From positions 1 to 8,313 of the forward strand of contig WFXT01000287.1 in NCBI GenBank assembly GCA_015490475.1: a DNA stretch of 8,313 nucleotides, written 5' to 3'. The position numbers were made by a program, and so were the translations under genes. Below are positions 1-6,447 of this stretch, piece by piece. The notes under the pieces were generated by a model. The model had not been told where the DNA came from and did not search any database. It worked only from the letters and a program-made list of their open reading frames with translations. Every line of letters starts with the position of its first letter. The stretch's first letter is position 1. The DNA is from Bacteroidota bacterium (lineage in GTDB: Bacteria; Bacteroidota; Bacteroidia; JAADEI01).

Positions 1-1
1 G

Positions 2-556
2 ACCAGATGGCTCGCTCAACACTTTGAACATGTAGTAGCAGTGGAACCATCAAAAGTATTTTTTGAAAAACTAAAAGACAGGTTTATAAATTTTGACAAC
101 GTTTCCCTTATTAAAGCCACATTTGAAGAGTTTTGCCAACATTATGTAGATAACAAATTTGATTTTATCTTCCTACACGAAGTATTAGAACATGTTCCCG
201 ACCCTCTTGAAATGCTTAAATTATCACTAAAAGTCGTGAAGCCAGATGGGGTGATATACATTTGTGTTCCCAATAACAGATGGTTAACCTATGACACAGT
301 GAAGAGTATTTATGTATTTACAGGAAGATGCTTTACTCCTCATCTGGCACCGCTCCACTCTCCCTATCACCTTTACGAATTTTCTAAAAGCACTTTCAAA
401 AAGATAGCAAAAATGTTATCTCTGGACATTATTGCAATGCACACCCGCTATGAAAGAACATACATTCCTAAACCTTTACATTATCCCTTTATGTGGTTAT
501 CACAAGTACTGGACAAGGGCTATGAAGTTGAAGTTCTTTTGAAGAAATCTGCTTAA
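2..556 (+). CDS. Class I SAM-dependent methyltransferase, 5'-truncated by window edge
   Basis: This is the C-terminal part of a Rossmann-fold methyltransferase of the Methyltransf_11/23 kind; the substrate cannot be told. The reading frame is open from base 2, and the 13 residues before the GTG at 41 (beginning TRWLAQHF) match the end of the first helix and strand 2, so that GTG is internal and the true start lies upstream, together with the glycine-rich SAM loop. Visible marks are VVAVEPS (strand 2 with the acidic residue that usually contacts the SAM ribose), an acidic-aromatic stretch FDFIFLHEVLEHVPDP (visible residues 54-69, the usual post-motif of this family) and KPDGVIYICVPN (strand 5). 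The tail, rich in His, Tyr and Pro, resembles methyltransferases acting on sugars, lipids or quinones, but that is only an impression. The next gene starts 12 bp after the stop, so the two are probably co-transcribed. Confidence 0.85.
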   Translation, partial: TRWLAQHFEHVVAVEPSKVFFEKLKDRFINFDNVSLIKATFEEFCQHYVDNKFDFIFLHEVLEHVPDPLEMLKLSLKVVKPDGVIYICVPNNRWLTYDTVKSIYVFTGRCFTPHLAPLHSPYHLYEFSKSTFKKIAKMLSLDIIAMHTRYERTYIPKPLHYPFMWLSQVLDKGYEVEVLLKKSA

Positions 557-568
557 CTTAGCACCAGT

Positions 569-1225
569 ATGAGTTTTATACGTAAACTGGTTTTGGGGCT
601 ATTAATAACGCAATTGTCCTTTGCTGGTTCCTTGCATATTGTAGTGGATTCTCTGCAATGGCTTCCTCCCAATATGCAAGATTCTCTCAGGTTAAAACTG
701 GACAATTACATTAAAAATTTTCCTGTGGACATATTAGTTGCTGTCTTAAGTGACACAAGCAAAGAAGATGCTATAAGGCGAGTTAAAAATCTTGCAGAAA
801 ATCGTGACTACATGACAATTATTGTTTTACCGAAAAAGAAAGATGCCTTAATAATCCCACATCCTGCTATAAAAGATACATACAAACTGCAACAGGTTCA
901 AGAACAGATGTTAAAACCTATTGTTTTTGCAGGAGGGTATTATTATGCAATCTATTCAACATTACTACTACTTGGTCAAACGCCACCGGCAGTAGACGAA
1001 AATGTTCTCTCTGCTCGCAAGGTTCATACAGAGCAACAGGATACTATGATTACAGACTCTTCTACAGATTCTGTGGCACTACACGAAAAACCCACAAAAG
1101 ACTTCTTTTCGCCACGCAACGTATCCCGTGCAATAGCAATAATAGTAGCCCTTCTGGTTGCTTATCTATCGTGGCGTCGCTGGCGTGAATATAAACGCCA
1201 GAAGTCAATCTCTACCACAGAGTAG
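569..1225 (+). CDS. Secreted, C-terminally membrane-anchored protein resembling TPM (YgcG-type) domains
   Basis: The 218-residue product has a signal peptide (residues 1-19, KLVLGLLITQLSFA then G), a soluble domain at about 22-136, a polar Ser/Thr-rich linker (about 140-183), one membrane helix (about 186-202) and a short basic tail (RRWREYKRQK). This predicts a protein outside the inner membrane held by a C-terminal anchor with the tail in the cytoplasm. The domain pattern (LRLKLDNYI, then VDILVAVL, a helix, then MTIIVLPKKKDALIIPH, then a late helix with GGYYYAIYSTLLLLG) resembles TPM domains, which in other bacteria help assemble or repair membrane proteins or act as phosphatases. The match is by layout, not by a diagnostic motif, so the family call is tentative. 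No Shine-Dalgarno sequence precedes the ATG. Its last 14 bp overlap the convergent phosphatase gene. Confidence 0.75.
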   Translation: MSFIRKLVLGLLITQLSFAGSLHIVVDSLQWLPPNMQDSLRLKLDNYIKNFPVDILVAVLSDTSKEDAIRRVKNLAENRDYMTIIVLPKKKDALIIPHPAIKDTYKLQQVQEQMLKPIVFAGGYYYAIYSTLLLLGQTPPAVDENVLSARKVHTEQQDTMITDSSTDSVALHEKPTKDFFSPRNVSRAIAIIVALLVAYLSWRRWREYKRQKSISTTE

Positions 1226-1772
1226 ATGTCACGTCGTTCCATCTTCCGTGAAGTCGTAACACCTTTTCTATGACTTCTCTGGCTGCACCATATCCTCCTT
1301 TTGAATAAGTAATCCAGTCAACCACATTAAGAACTTCGGGAGCAGCATTTGAAGGGCACGTGCTAAAACCAACATATTGCAACAAAGGAATATCTGGAAT
1401 GTCATCTCCCATGTAAAGAACTGCTTTAGTATAAAGGTTGAGTTTTCTTTCAAGCCATTTGTAGAAATCCAGTTTATCACTTATTCTGCTGTAAATATGT
1501 GTAACTCCCAATCTTTTTAATCTTTCTCTTACTCCTTCCATACGTGCTCCTGAGATAACGATTATCTGATAACCTTTCCGCAAAGCATAATTGATAGCAT
1601 AACCGTCCCTGATGTCCATTCGTCTTATAAGGTTTCCGTCTGGCGTTACCCACAAACCACCATCTGTTAACGTCCCGTCAACATCAAAGACAAAAGTTGC
1701 TACATAAGAAAGTTTTGTTAGGATCTGTTGTGTAGGGGATAGTCCTTCACTCGCTGTGTTTTTCGTCGTCAT
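1212..1772 (-). CDS. KdsC-like HAD-superfamily phosphatase (KDO-8-phosphate phosphatase family)
   Basis: This is a 186-residue HAD phosphatase of the C0/YrbI type, which in the classic case removes phosphate from 3-deoxy-D-manno-octulosonate 8-phosphate during lipopolysaccharide core synthesis. All HAD motifs are present: DVDGT with nucleophile D30 and acid/base D32, motif II around S74 in VISGAR, motif III K100, and the metal-binding GDDIPD (122-127). The C-terminal GGYGAAREV (159-167) matches the KdsC tail that reaches into a neighbouring subunit's active site in the tetramer. Length is normal, with about 20 extra N-terminal residues. The ATG lies within the end of the DUF2520 gene (26-bp overlap), suggesting translational coupling. 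In Bacteroidota such homologues may act on other phosphosugars, so kdsC function is likely but not proven, and no other KDO gene is in view. Confidence 0.88.
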   Translation of the reverse strand: MTTKNTASEGLSPTQQILTKLSYVATFVFDVDGTLTDGGLWVTPDGNLIRRMDIRDGYAINYALRKGYQIIVISGARMEGVRERLKRLGVTHIYSRISDKLDFYKWLERKLNLYTKAVLYMGDDIPDIPLLQYVGFSTCPSNAAPEVLNVVDWITYSKGGYGAAREVIEKVLRLHGRWNDVTSTLW

Positions 1773-2514
1773 AGTAACGTGAAATTATATCACTCAATGT
1801 TTTATAGAATTCCAGAAAATTCTTGTCATAGTTTGCTAAGAGTTGAGTGTGCTTATGTATTGTTTTGATGTCACCACGGCGTGCTGGACCGGTTTGCAAG
1901 GTGAGGGGGTCTTTGCCCGATTGAAATCTTTCAGCTGTTCTTTTTAATAAAGGAATGAACCAATCTGTTGACAGCCCTTCCTTTTGAATCACTTGATATG
2001 CCACACCCAGTGAGAAGTTAACAAAATTATTTACAATAACGGCTGTTAAATGAACCCTTAATCTTTGCTCATCCGATATTTCGTAAACGTGGGGGCTGAG
2101 CAATGAAGCCGTCCGCTTGACAATCTCCTTTGAACTTGGTTCATATGTAATAAACACAGGAATCTCGTCCCATTCCACTGGTTCACTCTTAATAAAACTT
2201 TGCAGGGGATAAATAACTCCACGGGGCGGACGTGATATTATGGACATTGGCATTGCTCCAGAACAATGAACTTTAACAATATCAGGATTAACCAGTTGTG
2301 AAACCTGCTCAATAGCACTATCTTTAACTGTCAAGAAAACTAAATCTCCTTGCCACTCTTCCAGATTGTCAACAAAATCAATCCCCAGAGAATTGGCTTC
2401 ATAAATACCCTTATTCCTTTCATAGTGCCAAAGATAAACGTCCTGTTCCTGTTGTGTTAATCTTCTGATTAGATGAGTTCCCAGATTGCCAGAGCCAATC
2501 ACGAGAATACGCAT
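1747..2514 (-). CDS. Rossmann-fold NAD(P)-binding protein with DUF2520 C-terminal domain
   Basis: This 255-residue protein has an N-terminal dinucleotide-binding domain like those of F420-dependent NADP reductase and ProC (GSGNLG at residues 7-12, then VFLTVKDSAI at 59-68) and an all-helical C-terminal DUF2520 domain. Family marks include HCSGAMP (83-89), YPLQSF (102-107), the HLTAVIVNNFVN helix (155-166) and QTGPARRGD (207-215). The layout parallels 6-phosphogluconate or pyrroline-5-carboxylate reductases, so an NAD(P)-dependent oxidoreductase is plausible, but to my knowledge no substrate is established. It sits 8 bp after dnaB and overlaps the KdsC-like gene by 26 bp; the DUF2520-HAD pairing recurs in Bacteroidota, hinting at a shared pathway. 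There is no Shine-Dalgarno sequence before the ATG. Confidence 0.88.
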   Translation of the reverse strand: MRILVIGSGNLGTHLIRRLTQQEQDVYLWHYERNKGIYEANSLGIDFVDNLEEWQGDLVFLTVKDSAIEQVSQLVNPDIVKVHCSGAMPMSIISRPPRGVIYPLQSFIKSEPVEWDEIPVFITYEPSSKEIVKRTASLLSPHVYEISDEQRLRVHLTAVIVNNFVNFSLGVAYQVIQKEGLSTDWFIPLLKRTAERFQSGKDPLTLQTGPARRGDIKTIHKHTQLLANYDKNFLEFYKTLSDIISRYYDDEKHSE

Positions 2515-2522
2515 ATCAATAG

Positions 2523-4115
2523 TTAAAATGGTATATCATCATCAGTTAAGGAATCTTTGTTGTCGTCACCCAAGAAATCATCATTGCTGTCAAGAATATC
2601 ATCAATATCATCAATTGGAATATTTTCTATATCAGAGTCAACTTCCGATATGCTTGACGGTACAGTAACCACTGTCTGTTCATCTGAACTAATATCAATG
2701 TTCATTGCTTGAAGCCACATTTCGGGCGGTGGCTCAAACAGTGTTATCTCACTATTAAATCGCAAAGGAACAATTCCCGTTGGACCGTTTCTGTGCTTCG
2801 CAATAATCAATTCCGTATAGCCCACCATTTTTTCTGGGGGCACCTGTGCTTCCGAGAGTGCTTCGGGAACCAATCCGTGATACTCGGGTCTATAAAGGAA
2901 AAGAACCATGTCTGCATCCTGCTCAATAGCACCTGATTCTCTCAAATCAGACAATCTTGGTCTCTTGTCTTCAGCCCTCTGTTCCACACGCCTGCTTAAC
3001 TGGGACACGGCTATTATTGGCACATTGAGTTCTTTAGCCACATTTTTTAAAGTCCTTGAAATAAGGCTAACTTCCTGTTCACGAGTTCCTCGTGGCGTTC
3101 CCGCTGACATCAACTGTAAATAGTCCACAAATATCACTTGAACGTCGTGCCGGGCTTTCATAAGCATAGCCTTACTTTTGAATTCTATAAGATTCAAATG
3201 TGCAGTATCGTCAAAATAGATTGGTGCATTGATAAGGTCCTGTGCTCTTTTTTCTATTTCAACAAGTTCTTCAGTGGTAAACTTACTATTTTTGAATTTA
3301 CTTAAAGGTGTTAGTGTTGCCATAGCAAGAAGTCTCATAAGTAATTGCTGCGCGCCCATCTCCATTGAGAATATCGCTACAGGCTTTTCATAATCTACTG
3401 CCAGTTTATAAGCAAGTGTTAGCATAAAGGATGTCTTTCCCATTCCTGGACGGGCTGCCAGAATAATTAACTCTCCGGGGCGCCAGCCTCCTGTTATCCT
3501 ATCAAGATGTGAGAAACCGGATGGAAGTCCTGTCATTATGCCTTCCTTCTCCGGGTCAGCGGCAATCTGATGTAACTGATTCATGAAATCTTCATATAAA
3601 TCCTTGATATGTAAATATGACCCTCTGGATGTGTCCTGAATGAGCTCGGTAATATTATTTATTGCCTTTTCAAGGATATCCGTTGGTTCTTGCTTGTGTT
3701 CAAGGGCTTTTTGTTGTAGGTAATAACCTATACGTGCCAGCTCCCGATACATATAGTGGTCAATCAAAATCTGAACATGCTCCTCAATGTTTTGTTGCGT
3801 GGCTATTGTGTGTGAAAGGCTTAAGAGATAATCTTCACCAATCTGGTCTAATTTACCATCCCGTGCAAGCTCTTCAGCAATGATTAAGTAGTCTATTGCC
3901 CTACCTTCATTAAACAATTTTTGGATAACTCTAACAATCTCTTGATGCTTAGGATAATAGAAATATTCTGGCTTAATTCTATGTATCACCAACCTTCTGG
4001 CATCTTCATCCACAATTAGACTTCCCACTATGTAAGCCTCAATACTTTCACTATGGGGCAATTCCAGTCCTCCCGTATTATGTGGCAACTGGGCAATAGA
4101 CAATTCTTCAGACAT
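2523..4115 (-). CDS. dnaB: Replicative DNA helicase DnaB with acidic tail ending in the SSB-type peptide DDDIPF
   Basis: This is the hexameric 5'-3' helicase that unwinds the replication fork and works with primase. The 530-residue protein has the N-terminal helical domain (about 20-125), a linker, and a RecA-like motor (about 195-462). Visible motor residues are Walker A ARPGMGKTS (221-229), the catalytic glutamate in FSMEM (E252), Walker B VIFVDYLQL (D331), the sensor segment AVSQLSRRVE (369-378), the RESGAIEQDADMV segment (392-404), and KHRNGPTG (440-447) whose K and R act in trans on the neighbouring ATP. The motor domain is not interrupted by an intein. From about residue 475 the protein carries an acidic, probably disordered tail (19 Asp/Glu in the last 53 residues, one Lys, no Arg) whose last six residues are exactly DDDIPF. 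The ATG is preceded by AAGGA and overlaps the end of the ClC gene by 8 bp. Confidence 0.97.
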   Translation of the reverse strand: MSEELSIAQLPHNTGGLELPHSESIEAYIVGSLIVDEDARRLVIHRIKPEYFYYPKHQEIVRVIQKLFNEGRAIDYLIIAEELARDGKLDQIGEDYLLSLSHTIATQQNIEEHVQILIDHYMYRELARIGYYLQQKALEHKQEPTDILEKAINNITELIQDTSRGSYLHIKDLYEDFMNQLHQIAADPEKEGIMTGLPSGFSHLDRITGGWRPGELIILAARPGMGKTSFMLTLAYKLAVDYEKPVAIFSMEMGAQQLLMRLLAMATLTPLSKFKNSKFTTEELVEIEKRAQDLINAPIYFDDTAHLNLIEFKSKAMLMKARHDVQVIFVDYLQLMSAGTPRGTREQEVSLISRTLKNVAKELNVPIIAVSQLSRRVEQRAEDKRPRLSDLRESGAIEQDADMVLFLYRPEYHGLVPEALSEAQVPPEKMVGYTELIIAKHRNGPTGIVPLRFNSEITLFEPPPEMWLQAMNIDISSDEQTVVTVPSSISEVDSDIENIPIDDIDDILDSNDDFLGDDNKDSLTDDDIPF

Positions 4116-5499
4116 GTTCCTTGCTTTTTCTGACTTTACTAAGATAAAACTTTTTCGCCTTATTATACAACATTGAAATTAGCAGTTCCTCTCTATGAGG
4201 AACGGCTCCCCTGACATAGGTTTTGCCAATTGTTTCCCCTTTTTGGATTTTTATACCCCTTGCTTTGATAATAGTCATTTTCTGCGATGGGAACAGACTT
4301 CTGTGTCCTGTCAACAGGAAAGATATAAGTGCTGAAACAGTGGCATAAGTGCCCAATTCCATACCAAAAAGTTCCACACCCAAGACACTAGAAGCAATAG
4401 GTGTGTTTGTTGCTCCTGCCAGAATACTGATCATACCTATGGCGGCAAATGTGGACTGGTCAAGTCCCAGAACATGTGCAAATGCACTGCCTGCCGCAGC
4501 ACCAATAAAGAACAAGGGCGTCACGAGTCCCCCCGATCCACCCCCATGCACAGTCAAAGACATTGCCAGGGTCTTAAAATAAAATGCCAAAAGTGGGGCA
4601 CTTCCCAGAATCAGTATGTTTTTCACCTCTTCAAAACCGAGACCCAGATATTCTCGTGAAAGTGATACGCCAACCATAATCAATGCTAAACCAGAAAAGA
4701 ACGACTTTATTGACTGAGGGGCATTCCACCTACGATACAAAATACCTAACTCATTATAAGTCTCAACCACTATAAAGGAAACTATTCCGAAAACTATTCC
4801 ACCAAGAATAACGAAAAGGAAGAATTGCTCCGAAAACACTGGATGCACAAAAATTGGCGGTCTGAAAAACTCAACTCCCAGCAATGCAGAAACATGAAAC
4901 GCCACTATGCCTGAAATAATAGATGGCAACAACACTTCATACCATATATTTCCCACAAAAAGTACTTCCGTTCCAAATATTGCCCCTGCAAGGGGTGTTC
5001 CGAAGGCTGCTGAAAAGCCTGCACTAACACCGCATATCATCAGTTTCTTATGGTCATCTTCTGATAATCTAAAAAGCCGCGCTATCAGAGAACCAAGTCC
5101 TGCCCCCATATCTGCCGCCGGTGCTTCTTTTCCTGTTGCTCCCCCTCCGCTGATTGTTACAAGTGGGAAAACAAAAGACTTCACTATTGATTGCCATCCC
5201 ACCTTCAAATTGTGATGAATAGCCCTTATCACACGGTCCGTACTGGTTATATTATGAATTTTCCATAAAGTTCTTTCGCCCCACGCTACAATCATTAACA
5301 AAATAGGCAGTCCAAGGAAGTAATATTGATAAGCATAAATTTTCTTAACAGACCATTCAAGGGCAAGCAAAAAAAGTCCCACAAGAATGCCTACCACAAT
5401 ACCCACAATAATGGCAAAAAAGGTCCATCGTGCCACCTCCCTTATAAGGGCATATTCTTCGGAAATATCAGCAGTATCTGGAATCAATATTTGTTTCAT
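4108..5499 (-). CDS. ClC-family chloride channel/transporter
   Basis: This multi-spanning inner-membrane protein belongs to the ClC chloride channel and H+/Cl- exchanger family. I chose the ATG at 5499 (463 residues) over an in-frame TTG five codons upstream, because this ATG forms a 4-nt ATGA overlap with the preceding stop. The gating glutamate is E125 in GKEAP (123-127), followed by the helix motif around AAFGTPLAGAIFGTEV and the second filter motif GGSGGLVTP (320-328). The first filter motif GSGIP is not recognisable; the equivalent stretch reads STDRVIRA (about 86-93). By hand alignment to E. coli ClC-ec1, the internal proton glutamate E203 corresponds to V179 and the filter tyrosine Y445 to F403 (in GHRSLFPSQ). 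About 55 residues follow the last helix and contain no CBS domain. It sits directly upstream of dnaB in the operon, with no obvious functional link. Confidence 0.93.
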   Translation of the reverse strand: MKQILIPDTADISEEYALIREVARWTFFAIIVGIVVGILVGLFLLALEWSVKKIYAYQYYFLGLPILLMIVAWGERTLWKIHNITSTDRVIRAIHHNLKVGWQSIVKSFVFPLVTISGGGATGKEAPAADMGAGLGSLIARLFRLSEDDHKKLMICGVSAGFSAAFGTPLAGAIFGTEVLFVGNIWYEVLLPSIISGIVAFHVSALLGVEFFRPPIFVHPVFSEQFFLFVILGGIVFGIVSFIVVETYNELGILYRRWNAPQSIKSFFSGLALIMVGVSLSREYLGLGFEEVKNILILGSAPLLAFYFKTLAMSLTVHGGGSGGLVTPLFFIGAAAGSAFAHVLGLDQSTFAAIGMISILAGATNTPIASSVLGVELFGMELGTYATVSALISFLLTGHRSLFPSQKMTIIKARGIKIQKGETIGKTYVRGAVPHREELLISMLYNKAKKFYLSKVRKSKEHV

Positions 5500-5966
5500 C
5501 CCTGCACGAACCAATTTGCACAGGCGGTACTTGCAACAGCATTCGGCTTTGTTCTATACTTAATACCTAACCCCTTTAAATAACCTATTGCTTCTTTAAG
5601 AACAACATGAGAACCTGCTTCAGGGTCAGGATTAATGTCCACATGAATTTCCACGGGTACTCTGGCTTTTTCAGCAATTGGCGAAATACGATACCAGACT
5701 TCCACGGACCTCCACACTTCCTCCATCAACCGTTGTCTCATAGGCATAAGTCTTTTTACACGTTCTGTTCGCACAATCAAACGTCCACCCATGCCAACCC
5801 AATGAACAACTATTACCGTGGCAAACTTAACATTGTTAGCGAACACCTGTGAATCTGTTCCTATAAGCAGGCGGGACGGAACCATAATTTTGGAAACTTG
5901 CTCTTCAACCCATTGTTCAACAGATGTCTTTAAGGGATTTCCATGAAAGTCCCGCCAATGTCCCAT
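5496..5966 (-). CDS. YkuK/DUF458 RNase H-like family protein
   Basis: The 156-residue product matches the DUF458 family (Bacillus YkuK), an uncharacterised group with an RNase H-like fold. Visible marks are IGTDSQV (35-41, with D38 as likely first acidic residue), KFATVIVVHWVGMGGRL (47-63), HVDINPDPEAGS (108-119, with D110 as likely second) and the tail GYLKGLGIKYRTKPNAVAST (128-147). The acidic positions would suit a metal-dependent nuclease, but no activity is established. The frame runs open further upstream to 6092, but that extension overlaps 77 bp of the thioesterase gene and its Cys-rich residues do not look like family sequence, so the ATG at 5966 is preferred, leaving a 49-bp gap. 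Its TGA overlaps the ClC ATG by 4 nt, implying coupled translation. Confidence 0.82.
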   Translation of the reverse strand: MGHWRDFHGNPLKTSVEQWVEEQVSKIMVPSRLLIGTDSQVFANNVKFATVIVVHWVGMGGRLIVRTERVKRLMPMRQRLMEEVWRSVEVWYRISPIAEKARVPVEIHVDINPDPEAGSHVVLKEAIGYLKGLGIKYRTKPNAVASTACANWFVQG

Positions 5967-6015
5967 GTTTACATAATTCTCTGTTTTAATTACGAAAAAC
6001 AACAAGCATTTAGTT

Positions 6016-6447
6016 CTATATTGAGGTAAATCGCTTAAGAAAGGTGTCTGGCAAGGGCACTGGTCGTCTCTTCTCATAATCAAATCCAACAATTCTTGTA
6101 GTTACTACGGCAATAGGTTTATTATCCTGAACCCTTATCATTCGGTAATAAAGTCTGAAAGAAAGGGAAGACTCTATTTCAATAGCAACTTGAATTTTCA
6201 ATATGTCACCGTGAAAAGCTTCTGCAAGGTAATTAATTCCACTATCAGCCATGACTGTTCCCACTCCATCACCAATGTCAGCTTCTGTTAGTCCCATGGT
6301 TGCAAGCCATTGAATGCGAGCCTCATGAGCCAATTGCAAAGGGGCAGAATTATCCATGTGATTTCCGTAGTTAATGTGCCAGATACCTACTCTCAGCTGT
6401 GTCTCAAAAACAATTTTATCTTCCGGAAACTTGATTTTTATTTTCAT
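6016..6447 (-). CDS. Hotdog-fold acyl-CoA thioesterase-like protein (4HBT superfamily)
   Basis: This 143-residue protein has the layout of YbgC/FadM-type 4-hydroxybenzoyl-CoA thioesterases, which hydrolyse acyl-CoA thioesters. Key stretches are an N-terminal strand FETQLRVG, the active-site loop HINYGNHMDN (24-33), the central helix with LAHEARIQWL (39-48), and the strands around YLAEAFHGDILKIQVAIEI and VVTTRIVGFD. In the classic enzyme the loop reads D-x-D-x-x-G with the second Asp catalytic; here the aligned residue is N26, in an INYG form found in a subgroup of thioesterases, so chemistry and substrate are uncertain. E42 of HEAR could supply the acidic residue instead. The ATG overlaps the tsaD stop by 4 nt (ATGA). 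The gene is followed by a 49-bp gap before the YkuK-like gene. Confidence 0.85.
   Translation of the reverse strand: MKIKIKFPEDKIVFETQLRVGIWHINYGNHMDNSAPLQLAHEARIQWLATMGLTEADIGDGVGTVMADSGINYLAEAFHGDILKIQVAIEIESSLSFRLYYRMIRVQDNKPIAVVTTRIVGFDYEKRRPVPLPDTFLKRFTSI

Noticed and set aside
41..43. GTG as start of the methyltransferase gene
   Set aside because: The frame stays open to base 2 and the upstream codons encode typical methyltransferase sequence, so the GTG is internal.
1268..1480. 70-codon minus-strand frame inside the KdsC-like gene
   Set aside because: It is an out-of-frame shadow of a gene with intact HAD motifs.
2523..2687. DnaB tail as a fusion with a whole SSB protein
   Set aside because: Only the acidic tail and terminal hexapeptide are present; no OB-fold sequence is encoded.
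2486..3883. Several plus-strand open frames opposite dnaB
   Set aside because: They are antisense to an intact, strongly conserved gene and have low-complexity or motif-free translations.
4349..5215. Plus-strand open frames opposite the ClC gene
   Set aside because: Proline-rich antisense shadows of membrane-helix codons with no family resemblance.
5500..5514. TTG start five codons upstream for the ClC protein
   Set aside because: The ATG at 5499 makes an ATGA overlap with the preceding stop and is a stronger start codon.
5967..6092. 42-codon N-terminal extension of the YkuK-like protein
   Set aside because: It overlaps 77 bp of the thioesterase gene and does not resemble the family; the ATG at 5966 fits better.
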